64,000 nucleotides of DNA from Ampullimonas aquatilis (GTDB taxonomy: Bacteria > Pseudomonadota > Gammaproteobacteria > Burkholderiales > Burkholderiaceae_D): positions 3,286,001-3,350,000 of the forward strand of contig NZ_CP183834.1 of NCBI RefSeq assembly GCF_049675895.1, given 5' to 3'. Made by a program: the position numbers and the translations under genes. Below the pieces are notes generated by a model. It did no database searches, had not been told where the DNA came from, and saw only the letters and a list, made by a program, of their open reading frames with translations. Positions 27,825-36,174 of this stretch are shown piece by piece. Position 1 is the first letter of the stretch. Each line of letters begins with the position of its first letter.

Positions 27825-27865
27825 TATGGCTCCTTTACTAGTGAGTTTTAACGCAGCATCTCAAA

Positions 27866-27901
27866 CAACAGTGCCGCTCCTCTGTTGCACCACCAATGGT
27901 G
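27866..27901 (-). promoter_or_regulatory. Hairpins in rplK leader (candidate L1 target)
   Basis: The transcribed strand carries CACC/GGTG (three-base loop) followed by CAACAG/CTGTTG around a purine-rich GGAGCGG loop, 40-75 bases before rplK. L1 binds a similar site in E. coli mRNA to repress L11 and L1. Conservation of the exact binding nucleotides was not established. Confidence 0.3.
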
Positions 27902-27904
27902 TTG

Positions 27905-28471
27905 CTAAGTCTTTTCTACTTGCCCAAATTCAAGCTCGACTGGGGTACCACGACCGAAAATAGTGACCGAGACACGCAGCCTAGATTTTTCGTAATTAAC
28001 TTCCTCAACATTGCCATTAAAGTCTGTAAACGGGCCATCTTTAACGCGCACCATTTCACCGACTTCAAACAGGACTTTAGGCCTCGGCTTTTCGACACCC
28101 TCTTGCATTTGAGCAAGTATTTTCTCCACTTCTTTAGGAGAAATCGGTGCCGGACGATTACGCGTTCCGCCCACAAAACCAGTTACCTTATTGGTGTTTT
28201 TAACCAGATGCCAAGTCTCGTCAGTCATTTCCATTTCGACCAAAACATAACCAGGATAGAAACGTCGCTCTGTAATGGCCTTCTGACCACCACGAATTTC
28301 CACAACCTCTTCAATTGGCACCAGTATCTTGCCAAACTTATCTTGCATACCAGCGCGCTCAATACGCTCCAGTAACGCCTTTTTCACACTTTTCTCAAGA
28401 CCAGAGTATGCATGCACCACATACCAGTGCATCTTTCCCGAGGGCTGCGTCACTTCCCGCAAATCTGACAT
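27905..28471 (-). CDS. nusG: Transcription termination/antitermination factor NusG
   Basis: 188 residues from ATG at 28471 (MSDLREVTQPSGKMHWYVVH), overlapping no gene and preceded by GGAGGGGATAG. The NGN domain (HAYSGLEKSVKKALLERI, then RRFYPGYVLVEME) and C-terminal KOW domain (GEMVRVKDGPFTDFNGNVEEV) are complete. NusG binds RNA polymerase and couples it to Rho or ribosomes. The first ~12 residues are a short extension over the E. coli protein. Confidence 0.96.
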   Translation of the reverse strand: MSDLREVTQPSGKMHWYVVHAYSGLEKSVKKALLERIERAGMQDKFGKILVPIEEVVEIRGGQKAITERRFYPGYVLVEMEMTDETWHLVKNTNKVTGFVGGTRNRPAPISPKEVEKILAQMQEGVEKPRPKVLFEVGEMVRVKDGPFTDFNGNVEEVNYEKSRLRVSVTIFGRGTPVELEFGQVEKT

Positions 28472-28472
28472 C

Positions 28473-28862
28473 CTATCCCCTCCAGCCAAGTATCAAGCCA
28501 TACAAGACATACTCCAACGCCTTGTCAGTAAACCACAACAAAATCGCCATGACCAACACAAAGCCGAATACAGCCACCGTTGTCTGGACAACCTCTTTTC
28601 TCGCCGGCCAGGTAACTCGCTGCGCCTCGCGAAATGATTCGCGCGCAAAAGCCACCAAATCACGACCAGAGTTAGTAGCAGCAAACAATGCCACAGCAGC
28701 CACAGCACAGACTAACAACGACAATAGTCGCAGCCAGAAAGCCTGGGAAGACAAAAAATAGAAAAGCACCAATCCAGCCACGACCAATGCGAGAGAAACA
28801 ACTTTTTTAAGTCTTTCCCCACCATTTGAAGCTGATTGGAGCGCTGGACTAACCATAGACAT
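28473..28862 (-). CDS. secE: Protein translocase subunit SecE
   Basis: About 129 residues from the ATG at 28862. SecE clamps SecY in the inner membrane. Three hydrophobic segments are visible, as in E. coli, with the essential amphipathic stretch ARESFREAQRVTWPARKEVVQTT before the last one. The start is uncertain: two ATGs lie two codons apart and an upstream TTG is in frame; the ribosome-binding site is weak in all cases. Confidence 0.93.
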   Translation of the reverse strand: MSMVSPALQSASNGGERLKKVVSLALVVAGLVLFYFLSSQAFWLRLLSLLVCAVAAVALFAATNSGRDLVAFARESFREAQRVTWPARKEVVQTTVAVFGFVLVMAILLWFTDKALEYVLYGLILGWRG

Positions 28863-28907
28863 GACACGCTTCAAGTTTGCGAGCAACTAATTGGAAACAG
28901 TGCTACG

Positions 28908-28983
28908 TGGCAGGGGCAGAGGGCATCGAACCCCCAACCTTCGGTTTTGGAGACCGACGCTCTGCCAATTGAGCTATACCCCT
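28908..28983 (-). tRNA. trpT: tRNA-Trp (CCA)
   Basis: 76 bases including an encoded CCA. The acceptor AGGGGTA pairs with TGCCCCT, the anticodon loop is CTCCAAA (anticodon CCA), and the T loop TTCGATG follows a GGGGG/CCCTC-type stem. It lies between tuf and secE, the standard betaproteobacterial position, and is probably processed from the same transcript. Confidence 0.97.
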
Positions 28984-29023
28984 GTAGACACCACAAAATA
29001 ATAGGGATCACCCCCATTATTTC

Positions 29024-30214
29024 TTACTCAACGATTTTAGCGACGACGCCGGCCCCGACGGTACGACCGCCCTCGCGAATCGCAAAACGCAGCCCCTCTT
29101 CCATCGCAATCGGCGCGATCAGTTTCACCGTGATCTGAACGTTATCACCTGGCATCACCATCTCTTTGTCTTTCGGCAATTCAATAGCACCAGTCACATC
29201 CGTGGTACGGAAGTAAAACTGGGGGCGATAGTTGTTAAAGAAGGGGGTATGACGACCACCCTCATCTTTTGACAGGACATACACTTCGGCAGTGAAGTGG
29301 GTGTGGGGCTTGATTGAACCAGGTTTGCACAATACTTGACCACGCTCCACCTCTTCACGCTTGGTACCACGCAGCAGTACACCCACGTTATCACCCGCCT
29401 GACCTTGGTCAAGCAGTTTGCGGAACATTTCAACGCCGGTACAGGTGGTTTTGAGGGTGGGACGAATGCCAACAATTTCAATCTCTTCACCCACTTTAAC
29501 GATACCACGCTCGATACGACCCGTTACCACGGTACCACGGCCCGAGATGGAGAAGACGTCTTCCACTGGCATGAGGAAGGCACCATCAATCGCGCGCTCA
29601 GGGGTGGGGATGTAGCTATCCAAGGCAGCAGCCAGCTTGAAGATGGCTTCTTCACCCAATTCGCCTTTGTCGCCTTCGAGGGCGAGCTTGGCAGAACCTT
29701 TGATGATTGGCGTGTCGTCACCGGGAAAGTCGTATTTGGAGAGCAGTTCACGCACTTCCATTTCAACCAGTTCCAGCAACTCAGCATCATCCACCATGTC
29801 GGCTTTGTTCATGAAGACGACGATGTAAGGCACACCAACCTGACGCGCCAACAGGATGTGCTCACGGGTCTGCGGCATGGGGCCATCCGCTGCCGACACC
29901 ACGAGAATGGCGCCATCCATCTGGGCTGCGCCGGTAATCATGTTTTTGACGTAGTCGGCGTGACCCGGGCAGTCAACGTGCGCGTAGTGACGGTTTTCAG
30001 TTTCGTATTCTACGTGGGCGGTGTTGATGGTAATACCGCGCGCTTTTTCTTCTGGCGCTGCGTCAATCTCATCATATTTCTTGGCCGCACCACCAAATTT
30101 AGTCGACAGCACTGTCGTGATCGCCGCTGTCAAGGTCGTCTTGCCATGGTCCACGTGACCAATTGTGCCCACGTTAACGTGTGGCTTCGTACGCGAAAAC
30201 TTCTCTTTTGCCAT
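29024..30214 (-). CDS. tuf: Elongation factor Tu (copy 2)
   Basis: 396 residues, identical in protein sequence to copy 1 at 12529-13719. GTPase motifs GHVDHGKT, DCPGH and NKAD are present. The ribosome-binding site differs from copy 1 (AGGAGTCC here, AGGAATAGG there), and the flanking DNA diverges within a few bases of both ends. It is in the tRNA-tuf-tRNA-secE-nusG transcription unit. The two copies are direct repeats about 16.5 kb apart. Confidence 0.99.
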   Translation of the reverse strand: MAKEKFSRTKPHVNVGTIGHVDHGKTTLTAAITTVLSTKFGGAAKKYDEIDAAPEEKARGITINTAHVEYETENRHYAHVDCPGHADYVKNMITGAAQMDGAILVVSAADGPMPQTREHILLARQVGVPYIVVFMNKADMVDDAELLELVEMEVRELLSKYDFPGDDTPIIKGSAKLALEGDKGELGEEAIFKLAAALDSYIPTPERAIDGAFLMPVEDVFSISGRGTVVTGRIERGIVKVGEEIEIVGIRPTLKTTCTGVEMFRKLLDQGQAGDNVGVLLRGTKREEVERGQVLCKPGSIKPHTHFTAEVYVLSKDEGGRHTPFFNNYRPQFYFRTTDVTGAIELPKDKEMVMPGDNVQITVKLIAPIAMEEGLRFAIREGGRTVGAGVVAKIVE

Positions 30215-30257
30215 TTTGGACTCCTAACGACAACCAACAAACAATAATCAAAACAAC

Positions 30258-30332
<75 letters not shown>

Positions 30333-30378
30333 AAATTCACTCAACCCCGCACCCACCGCTACCAGCAAGCAAGGGAAT

Positions 30379-30452
30379 TGGAGCGGGTGAAGGGAATCGA
30401 ACCCTCGTCATAAGCTTGGAAGGCTTCTGCACTACCATTGTGCTACACCCGC
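30379..30452 (-). tRNA. tRNA-Gly (TCC)
   Basis: 74 bases with encoded CCA. Acceptor GCGGGTG pairs with CACCCGC; the anticodon loop TTCCAA gives anticodon TCC, which reads GGA/GGG. D and T arms are regular. It lies between tRNA-Tyr and tRNA-Thr. Confidence 0.96.
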
Positions 30453-30466
30453 AAAGCAGGAAATTC

Positions 30467-30552
30467 TGGTGGAGGAGGTTGGATTCGAACCAACGTAGGC
30501 GTAAGCCAACAGATTTACAGTCTGCCCCCTTTAGCCACTCGGGCACCCCTCC
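30467..30552 (-). tRNA. tRNA-Tyr (GTA)
   Basis: 86 bases including CCA and a long variable arm (TTGGCTTACGCC), as expected for bacterial tRNA-Tyr. Anticodon loop CTGTAAA gives GTA. Acceptor GGAGGGG pairs with CTCCTCC with one G-U. It is the first gene of the transcription unit, seven or so bases from the predicted start of transcription. Confidence 0.97.
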
Positions 30553-30566
30553 GCAGAGAACCACAA

Positions 30567-30595
30567 ATTATGGGAAAGAATTCTCTTTCTGTCAA
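30567..30595 (-). promoter_or_regulatory. Promoter of the tRNA-tuf-secE-nusG unit
   Basis: On the minus strand a perfect -35 TTGACA (30595-30590) and a -10 CATAAT (30572-30567) are separated by exactly 17 bases. AT-rich sequence upstream of the -35 (ATTAAAAAATAATAC) resembles an UP element. The -10 ends 14 bases before tRNA-Tyr. This is the clearest promoter in the window. Confidence 0.8.
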
Positions 30596-30729
30596 GTTAT
30601 TACTGTATTATTTTTTAATTATTTCGATGCAATCCTATTTTAACTCATATTTTGCACCAATACGGTGCAACCTGTCACGGCATTACTCTTGCTGTTTTAT
30701 CTATCACTCTTCACACACATAAAGCTCTT

Positions 30730-33700
30730 ATGGCTATTCGCGTCGCACTTAATCACTGTACTACCTATCATTTTGATCGTCCGATCACGATCTCTCCGCA
30801 CGAAATTCGCCTGCGTCCCGCACCACACACACGAACACCCATCATTTCCTATTCGCTCAATATCGAGCCCAAGACACATTTTTTAAATTGGCAGCAGGAT
30901 CCCTACGGCAATTACATTGCGCGTTTGGTGTTTCCTGAAAAAGCCGACAAGCTGGAAATCGAAGTCGACCTGATTGCCGATATGACAGTGATCAATCCTT
31001 TTGATTTTTTTGTCGAAGAATATGCCGAGAAATATCCATTCAACTATCCCGAATCACTTGCCAAAGAGCTAGCACCGTTTCTTGAAACCAGCGCCCCTAC
31101 CCCACACTTTGCAAAATGGCTTAGCAATTATCGTGAAGCCCACTTGAGCAAACCGATCCCGATCGTGGACAAGCTGGTCGCAATCAACAGCCAACTTGCC
31201 AACGACATTCGCTACCTGGTTCGAATGGAGCCAGGTGTACAGACACCTGAAGAAACACTCACACTACAACAAGGTTCTTGCCGTGACACCAGTTGGCTGA
31301 TGGTGAATTTGCTGCGCCATCTTGGCTTGGCCGCGCGCTTTTGCTCGGGCTATCTGATCCAGCTTACCGCTGACATTAAAGCCATTGATGGCCCGGCAGG
31401 TCCGGAAAAGGATTTCACCGATCTGCATGCATGGTGCGAAGTCTACATACCGGGCGCTGGCTGGGTTGGTCTTGATCCAACCTCTGGCCTGTTTGCGGGC
31501 GAAGGCCACATCCCATTGGCAGCCACCGCCTCGCCTGGCAGTGCCGCTCCCGTCATCGGCATGACCGAAAAAGCAGATGTCAAATTTGATTTTGCGATGA
31601 GTGTTCGTCGCGTTCACGAGGACCCTCGCGTCACCAAGCCGGTTTCAGATTCGCAATGGGCTGCCATCAATAAGCTGGGGTTCAAGATCGACGCCGAACT
31701 CAAAAAACAGGATGTGCGCCTGACGCAAGGTGGCGAACCCACATTCATCTCGATTGATGACATGGAAGGGCCCGAATGGAACTTCACCGCCCTATCACCC
31801 AAAAAATATGAACTGGGCTGCGTCCTGACGGACCGGATTGCCAAAAAGTTTGCTGGTGAAACCGGCTATTTACTTCATGTTGGGCAAGGTAAATGGTATC
31901 CAGGTGAACCGTTACCACGTTGGGCGCTCAATATTTACTGGCGACATGATGGCAAGCCAATCTGGAAAGATCCACAGTTGCTCGCTCCGACTCAATCCGC
32001 AGGAAAGTCCACGTTGGCTGACGCACAACGATTGATGCGCAAATTGGTGGGGGAACTGGGACTTGCCGAAGACTTCGTCATCACGGCTTATGAAGATATG
32101 CCGTCTTTGCTGATCGAAGAAACCGCACTGCCGATCAATCTGGATCCACTCGAATTTGACTTGAGTAAACGCGATACGCGTATGAATCTAGGCCGGGTTC
32201 TGCAGCGGGGACTGGATCAGGCAACCGGTTTCATTCTGCCGCTGAAACCCTTGGCCGACTTTGACGCGGAACCTGAAAAGATCAAAAAGAAAAATGCTCA
32301 GCCAACCGAATGGTTTAGCTCACTCTGGCCCATTCGACGTGAACGGCTCTATCTGCTCAAAGGTGATTCACCGATGGGTTTGCGACTACCGCTCAATTCA
32401 CTGCCCTGGGTACAACCGGAAGACGAAGAGTACGAATTTCCACTGGATCCTTTTGCCAGCAAATCCAAACTGGCTGGTAAACGCATCAAGATCAAGGATA
32501 TCAAGCATGCGTCCAGTGGCAATCCCAAACCACAGGACGTCATCAAAACCGCGTTAGCAGTCGAAGTGCGCAATGGTCATATCAGCTTATTCTTCCCCCC
32601 TTTAAGCCGTCTTGAAGACTATTTGGATTTGCTCGGCGCTATTGAAACAGTGGCTCGTCAACTCAAGTTACCGGTAGTCATTGAAGGCTATCCACCGCCG
32701 CGCGATGAACGGGTTTCCCATTTGGCCATCACCCCCGATCCTGGTGTGATAGAAGTCAATATCCATCCTTCAAAAAGCTGGGAAGAACTGACCCATCGCA
32801 CCGAAACACTTTACGAAGAAGCGCGTCAGGTCAGACTGGGCACTGACAAGTTTATGCAGGACGGTCGCCACACTGGCACCGGGGGCGGCAACCACGTGAC
32901 ATTTGGTGGTGCCACCGCAGCCGACTCACCACTGCTGCGGCGTCCACAATTACTGGGTAGTTTGATTCTGTACTGGCAAAACCACCCCTCACTGTCCTAT
33001 CTGTTTTCTGGCACATTTATCGGCCCGACCTCACAGGCACCACGGGTTGATGAAGCACGCGATGATCGTCTGTATGAACTCGAAATTGCCCTGCAGCAAC
33101 TGCACAAACATAGTGAGCATGGTAAAGATCACGCACAGCCCTGGTTGATTGATCGACTGCTGCGGCATTTGCTCACCGATTTGACCGGGAACACACATCG
33201 CAGCGAGTTTTGCATCGACAAGCTCTACTCACCCGATGGCCCGACTGGTCGCCTGGGTCTGCTCGAATTCAGAGGCTTTGAAATGCCGCCGCACTGGCAG
33301 ATGAGCTGTCTGCAAATGCTGTTGCTGCGCGCCTTGATTGCCCGCTTCTGGAAAGAACCCTATCGCGGCAAACCGATTCGTTGGGGTACCGCGCTGCATG
33401 ATGAATTCATGTTGCCGCATTTTGTGGAAAGCGATTTTGCCGATGTCTTGGCGGACTTGCGCCATGCCGGTTACCCCATTGAAGACAGCTGGTTTGCCAG
33501 TTTTATCGAATTTCGATTCCCGCGTTACGGCACCGCCAGCTATGACGGCATCACCCTGGAACTGCGTCAAGCCATTGAGCCCTGGCATGTCTTGGGTGAG
33601 GAAATGTCTGGCTCTGGCACCTCGCGCTATGTGGACTCATCGGTTGAACGCATGCAGCTCAAGGTGAATGGCATGACGGCAGGCGTGAGCGTGGGTAATG

Positions 33701-34089
33701 GCAGCGCGGCCTCGCGCTATGCGGTGACCTGCAACGGCCGCCCAGTGCCGTTAGCACCAACGGGAGTACCGGGTGAGTATGTGGCCGGAATCCGTTTTCG
33801 CGCCTGGGCACCGCCATCGGCACTGCACCCCACCATTGGCATTCATGCACCATTGGTGTTTGATCTGGTGGACACCTGGTCCAATAAATCATTGGGTGGC
33901 TGCACTTATCATGTCGTGCATCCGGGTGGCCGCAGCTACGAGGACTTTCCGATTAATGCCAACGCGGCTGAAGCACGCCGCTTTGCGCGCTTTACCACGC
34001 ATAACCACACTCCGGGCGAAATGCATGTCACGCCCGAGCCCAAGAATCCTTCGTATCCGTATACCCTGGATTTGCGCTGGGAGCCTTGA
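30730..34089 (+). CDS. Transglutaminase-like / DUF2126 protein
   Basis: 1119 residues from ATG at 30730 (MAIRVALNHCTTYHFDRPIT). The N-terminal third is a bacterial transglutaminase-like module: a beta-rich N-terminal region, then the cysteine in LQQGSCRDTSWLMVNLLRHLG and the histidine in FTDLHAWCEVYIPGAGWVGLDPTSG, so the Cys-His-Asp triad is complete. The remainder is the large DUF2126 region (e.g. LTQGGEPTFISIDDMEGPEWN, GNHVTFGGA, WGTALHDEFMLPHFV). In other bacteria this family is found next to alpha-E and circularly permuted ATP-grasp genes and is suspected of peptide ligation or cleavage; neither partner is here. No signal peptide is seen, so it is cytoplasmic. A 26-codon upstream extension lacks support. 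Confidence 0.9.
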   Translation: MAIRVALNHCTTYHFDRPITISPHEIRLRPAPHTRTPIISYSLNIEPKTHFLNWQQDPYGNYIARLVFPEKADKLEIEVDLIADMTVINPFDFFVEEYAEKYPFNYPESLAKELAPFLETSAPTPHFAKWLSNYREAHLSKPIPIVDKLVAINSQLANDIRYLVRMEPGVQTPEETLTLQQGSCRDTSWLMVNLLRHLGLAARFCSGYLIQLTADIKAIDGPAGPEKDFTDLHAWCEVYIPGAGWVGLDPTSGLFAGEGHIPLAATASPGSAAPVIGMTEKADVKFDFAMSVRRVHEDPRVTKPVSDSQWAAINKLGFKIDAELKKQDVRLTQGGEPTFISIDDMEGPEWNFTALSPKKYELGCVLTDRIAKKFAGETGYLLHVGQGKWYPGEPLPRWALNIYWRHDGKPIWKDPQLLAPTQSAGKSTLADAQRLMRKLVGELGLAEDFVITAYEDMPSLLIEETALPINLDPLEFDLSKRDTRMNLGRVLQRGLDQATGFILPLKPLADFDAEPEKIKKKNAQPTEWFSSLWPIRRERLYLLKGDSPMGLRLPLNSLPWVQPEDEEYEFPLDPFASKSKLAGKRIKIKDIKHASSGNPKPQDVIKTALAVEVRNGHISLFFPPLSRLEDYLDLLGAIETVARQLKLPVVIEGYPPPRDERVSHLAITPDPGVIEVNIHPSKSWEELTHRTETLYEEARQVRLGTDKFMQDGRHTGTGGGNHVTFGGATAADSPLLRRPQLLGSLILYWQNHPSLSYLFSGTFIGPTSQAPRVDEARDDRLYELEIALQQLHKHSEHGKDHAQPWLIDRLLRHLLTDLTGNTHRSEFCIDKLYSPDGPTGRLGLLEFRGFEMPPHWQMSCLQMLLLRALIARFWKEPYRGKPIRWGTALHDEFMLPHFVESDFADVLADLRHAGYPIEDSWFASFIEFRFPRYGTASYDGITLELRQAIEPWHVLGEEMSGSGTSRYVDSSVERMQLKVNGMTAGVSVGNGSAASRYAVTCNGRPVPLAPTGVPGEYVAGIRFRAWAPPSALHPTIGIHAPLVFDLVDTWSNKSLGGCTYHVVHPGGRSYEDFPINANAAEARRFARFTTHNHTPGEMHVTPEPKNPSYPYTLDLRWEP

Positions 34090-34101
34090 CAGCCAATAGC
34101 C

Positions 34102-35208
34102 TTATGCCTGTGCGTGAGCGTAGGCATATTGCGCCAGTGCCAGGCTGGCGGTAATGCCAGGTGACTCAATACCAAAGAGGTTGAGCAAACCTGGCACGCC
34201 ATGCACTTGTGGGCCTTGAATCACAAAGTCGGCAGCCTTGTCTTCAGGGCCGGCAATCTTGGGGCGAATCCCCGCGTAACCGGGTTGCAGAGCAGCGTCC
34301 TGCAGTTCGGGCCAGTATTGGCGAATCGCGGCATAAAAGGAATCGGCGCGACGAATGTCAACGTCGTAATTGATGGCATCAATCCACTCCACATCGGGGC
34401 CAAAACGCGCTTGGCCACCTAAATCGAGCGTGAGATGCACACCCAGACCTGCTTCATTGGGCATGGGATAAACCAGCCGCGTAAATGGGCTCTTGCCTGA
34501 CAAGCTGTAGTAATTACCCTTGGCATAAAACGCTGGTGGCACAAATTGCCTTGGCAGTCTGGCAAACTTGCCAGCCAGACCTGGCGCATGCAAACCAGCA
34601 CTATTGAATACGGTTTTGGCCCGCACACTCAACTCCGGCGTGTGCAGTTCAATCCCGTCGTTGCTGCATTGCCCATGCAACACCGGCGACTCAAGCGCGA
34701 GCATGGCACCGCGGGCTTCGGCATCCCCCAGCAAGGCCAGCATATAGCCATGCGTGTCGATAATACCGGTGGATGGTGAAAACAGCGCGGCCACGCATTG
34801 CAGCTTGGGCTCCATGGCTTGCGCTTCATCGCGGGTCAGCCAGGTCAAGTCGTTGACACCATTGGCTTGTGCCTTTTTTTGAATGGCGGCCAGACTATGC
34901 GCACCATCATGGATTTGATTGTCATCAGTCGCCACCAGCAGTTTGCCGCAGCGCCGATGTGCCACCTGATGACTTTCACAAAACTCATAGAGCATGTGCT
35001 TGCCGCGCACGCAGAGCTGGGCTTTGAGTGAGCCCGCCGGGTAGTAAATGCCGGCATGAATCACTTCGCTATTGCGCGCGCTGGTTTCGGTGCCTATCGC
35101 GTTGTGCTGCTCGACGATGATCACTTCGCGCCCCGCCAGAGCCGCCTCCCTGGCGATGGCCAAGCCAACCACGCCCGCGCCAATCACCACACAATCTACT
35201 TTTTCCAT
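34102..35208 (-). CDS. FAD-dependent oxidoreductase, L-2-hydroxyglutarate dehydrogenase-like
   Basis: 368 residues. The N-terminal dinucleotide-binding fold is clear (CVVIGAGVVGLAIAREAALAGREVIIVEQ), followed by TSARNSEVIHAGIYYPAGSLKA, the signature of the LhgO/L2HGDH branch of the DAO superfamily. The C-terminus has the second FAD segment (GYAGIRPK...LFGIESPGITASLALAQY). Members oxidise 2-hydroxy acids such as L-2-hydroxyglutarate, but the exact substrate cannot be read from sequence. It is convergent with the transglutaminase gene, 12 bases apart. Confidence 0.87.
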   Translation of the reverse strand: MEKVDCVVIGAGVVGLAIAREAALAGREVIIVEQHNAIGTETSARNSEVIHAGIYYPAGSLKAQLCVRGKHMLYEFCESHQVAHRRCGKLLVATDDNQIHDGAHSLAAIQKKAQANGVNDLTWLTRDEAQAMEPKLQCVAALFSPSTGIIDTHGYMLALLGDAEARGAMLALESPVLHGQCSNDGIELHTPELSVRAKTVFNSAGLHAPGLAGKFARLPRQFVPPAFYAKGNYYSLSGKSPFTRLVYPMPNEAGLGVHLTLDLGGQARFGPDVEWIDAINYDVDIRRADSFYAAIRQYWPELQDAALQPGYAGIRPKIAGPEDKAADFVIQGPQVHGVPGLLNLFGIESPGITASLALAQYAYAHAQA

Positions 35209-35262
35209 ATTTCACACATGCGCAAAGCGCTTCAATTATTATCAAAAAATATCAAATATCAT

Positions 35263-35334
35263 GGGGTATATCGATTATTTATCTCATTAAGCGCGTATTT
35301 ATTGATTCAATAAAAATACATCCCTACTGTATAT
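35263..35334 (-). repeat. 3'-end element, copy A
   Basis: Directly after the enoyl-CoA hydratase stop. In gene sense it contains ATACGCGCTT, then 19 bases, then ATACCCC; the same spacing occurs in copy F. Just before the box, GTATTTTTATTG and CAATAAATAC form a hairpin around AAT. See the finding on the repeated element. Confidence 0.5.
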
Positions 35335-36111
35335 CTAACTATTGGTAAAATTGGCGACCCGTTTTTCAAGAAACGCAGCCATACCTTCTTTTTGATCGTT
35401 GGTAGCAAAACTCGCATGAAAAAGTCGCCGTTCAAAACGCACCCCTTCACTCAATGGGGTCTCAAAAGCATTGTTGATGGCCTCTTTGATCATCATGACA
35501 ATCGGCTGTGAATATGACGCAATGCTGGTTGCCGTGGCCAACGCATCCTCCAGTAATTTGTCCGCAGCCACCACGCGTGCCACCAGGCCCGCACGCTCGG
35601 CTTCCACCGCATCCATCAAACGGCCCGTCAGTGCCAGCTCCATCGCCTTGGCTTTGCCAATGCTGCGCGGCAGTCGTTGTGTGCCGCCCGCACCAGGCAA
35701 AGTACCCAGTTTGACTTCGGGCTGACCAAACCTGGCGGTATCGGCGGCCAATATAAAATCGCACAACATGGCCAGTTCACAGCCACCACCCAACGCAAAA
35801 CCGGCCACGGCGGCAATGATGGGCTTACGAATCCGGCGGATGCTGTCCCAGTTGCGGCTGATGTAATCGGCCTGGTAACAATCCACAAAACTGAAACCGG
35901 CCATGGCCGCAATATCGGCGCCCGCCGCAAAGGCCTTTTCACTGCCGGTGATCACCGCGCAACCGAGCGCGGCATCGGCATCATAAATTTGCAAAGCAGC
36001 GACCAATTCATCAATCAATTGGTCATTGAGCGCATTGAGCTGCTTGGGACGATTGAGCGTAATCAGGCAAACAGGGCCACGTGTTTCAACCAGAATATTG
36101 TGATAGGTCAT
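35335..36111 (-). CDS. Enoyl-CoA hydratase/isomerase family protein
   Basis: 258 residues, the usual crotonase length. The oxyanion-hole segments are AFAAGADIAAM and FALGGGCELAMLCDF, and the two catalytic glutamates of enoyl-CoA hydratase are in GGGCELAM and GQPEVKLGTLPGAGGTQRL. It hydrates trans-2-enoyl-CoA in beta-oxidation or related degradation. It stands alone, not with other fatty-acid genes. The C-terminus (GMAAFLEKRVANFTN) is typical of FadB1x/PaaF-type single-domain enzymes. Confidence 0.92.
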   Translation of the reverse strand: MTYHNILVETRGPVCLITLNRPKQLNALNDQLIDELVAALQIYDADAALGCAVITGSEKAFAAGADIAAMAGFSFVDCYQADYISRNWDSIRRIRKPIIAAVAGFALGGGCELAMLCDFILAADTARFGQPEVKLGTLPGAGGTQRLPRSIGKAKAMELALTGRLMDAVEAERAGLVARVVAADKLLEDALATATSIASYSQPIVMMIKEAINNAFETPLSEGVRFERRLFHASFATNDQKEGMAAFLEKRVANFTNS

Positions 36112-36174
36112 GATGTATGTTTCCTACAGGACGAAGGGGAGTTCTGATTGTAGAACGACACCACCGCCATCACA

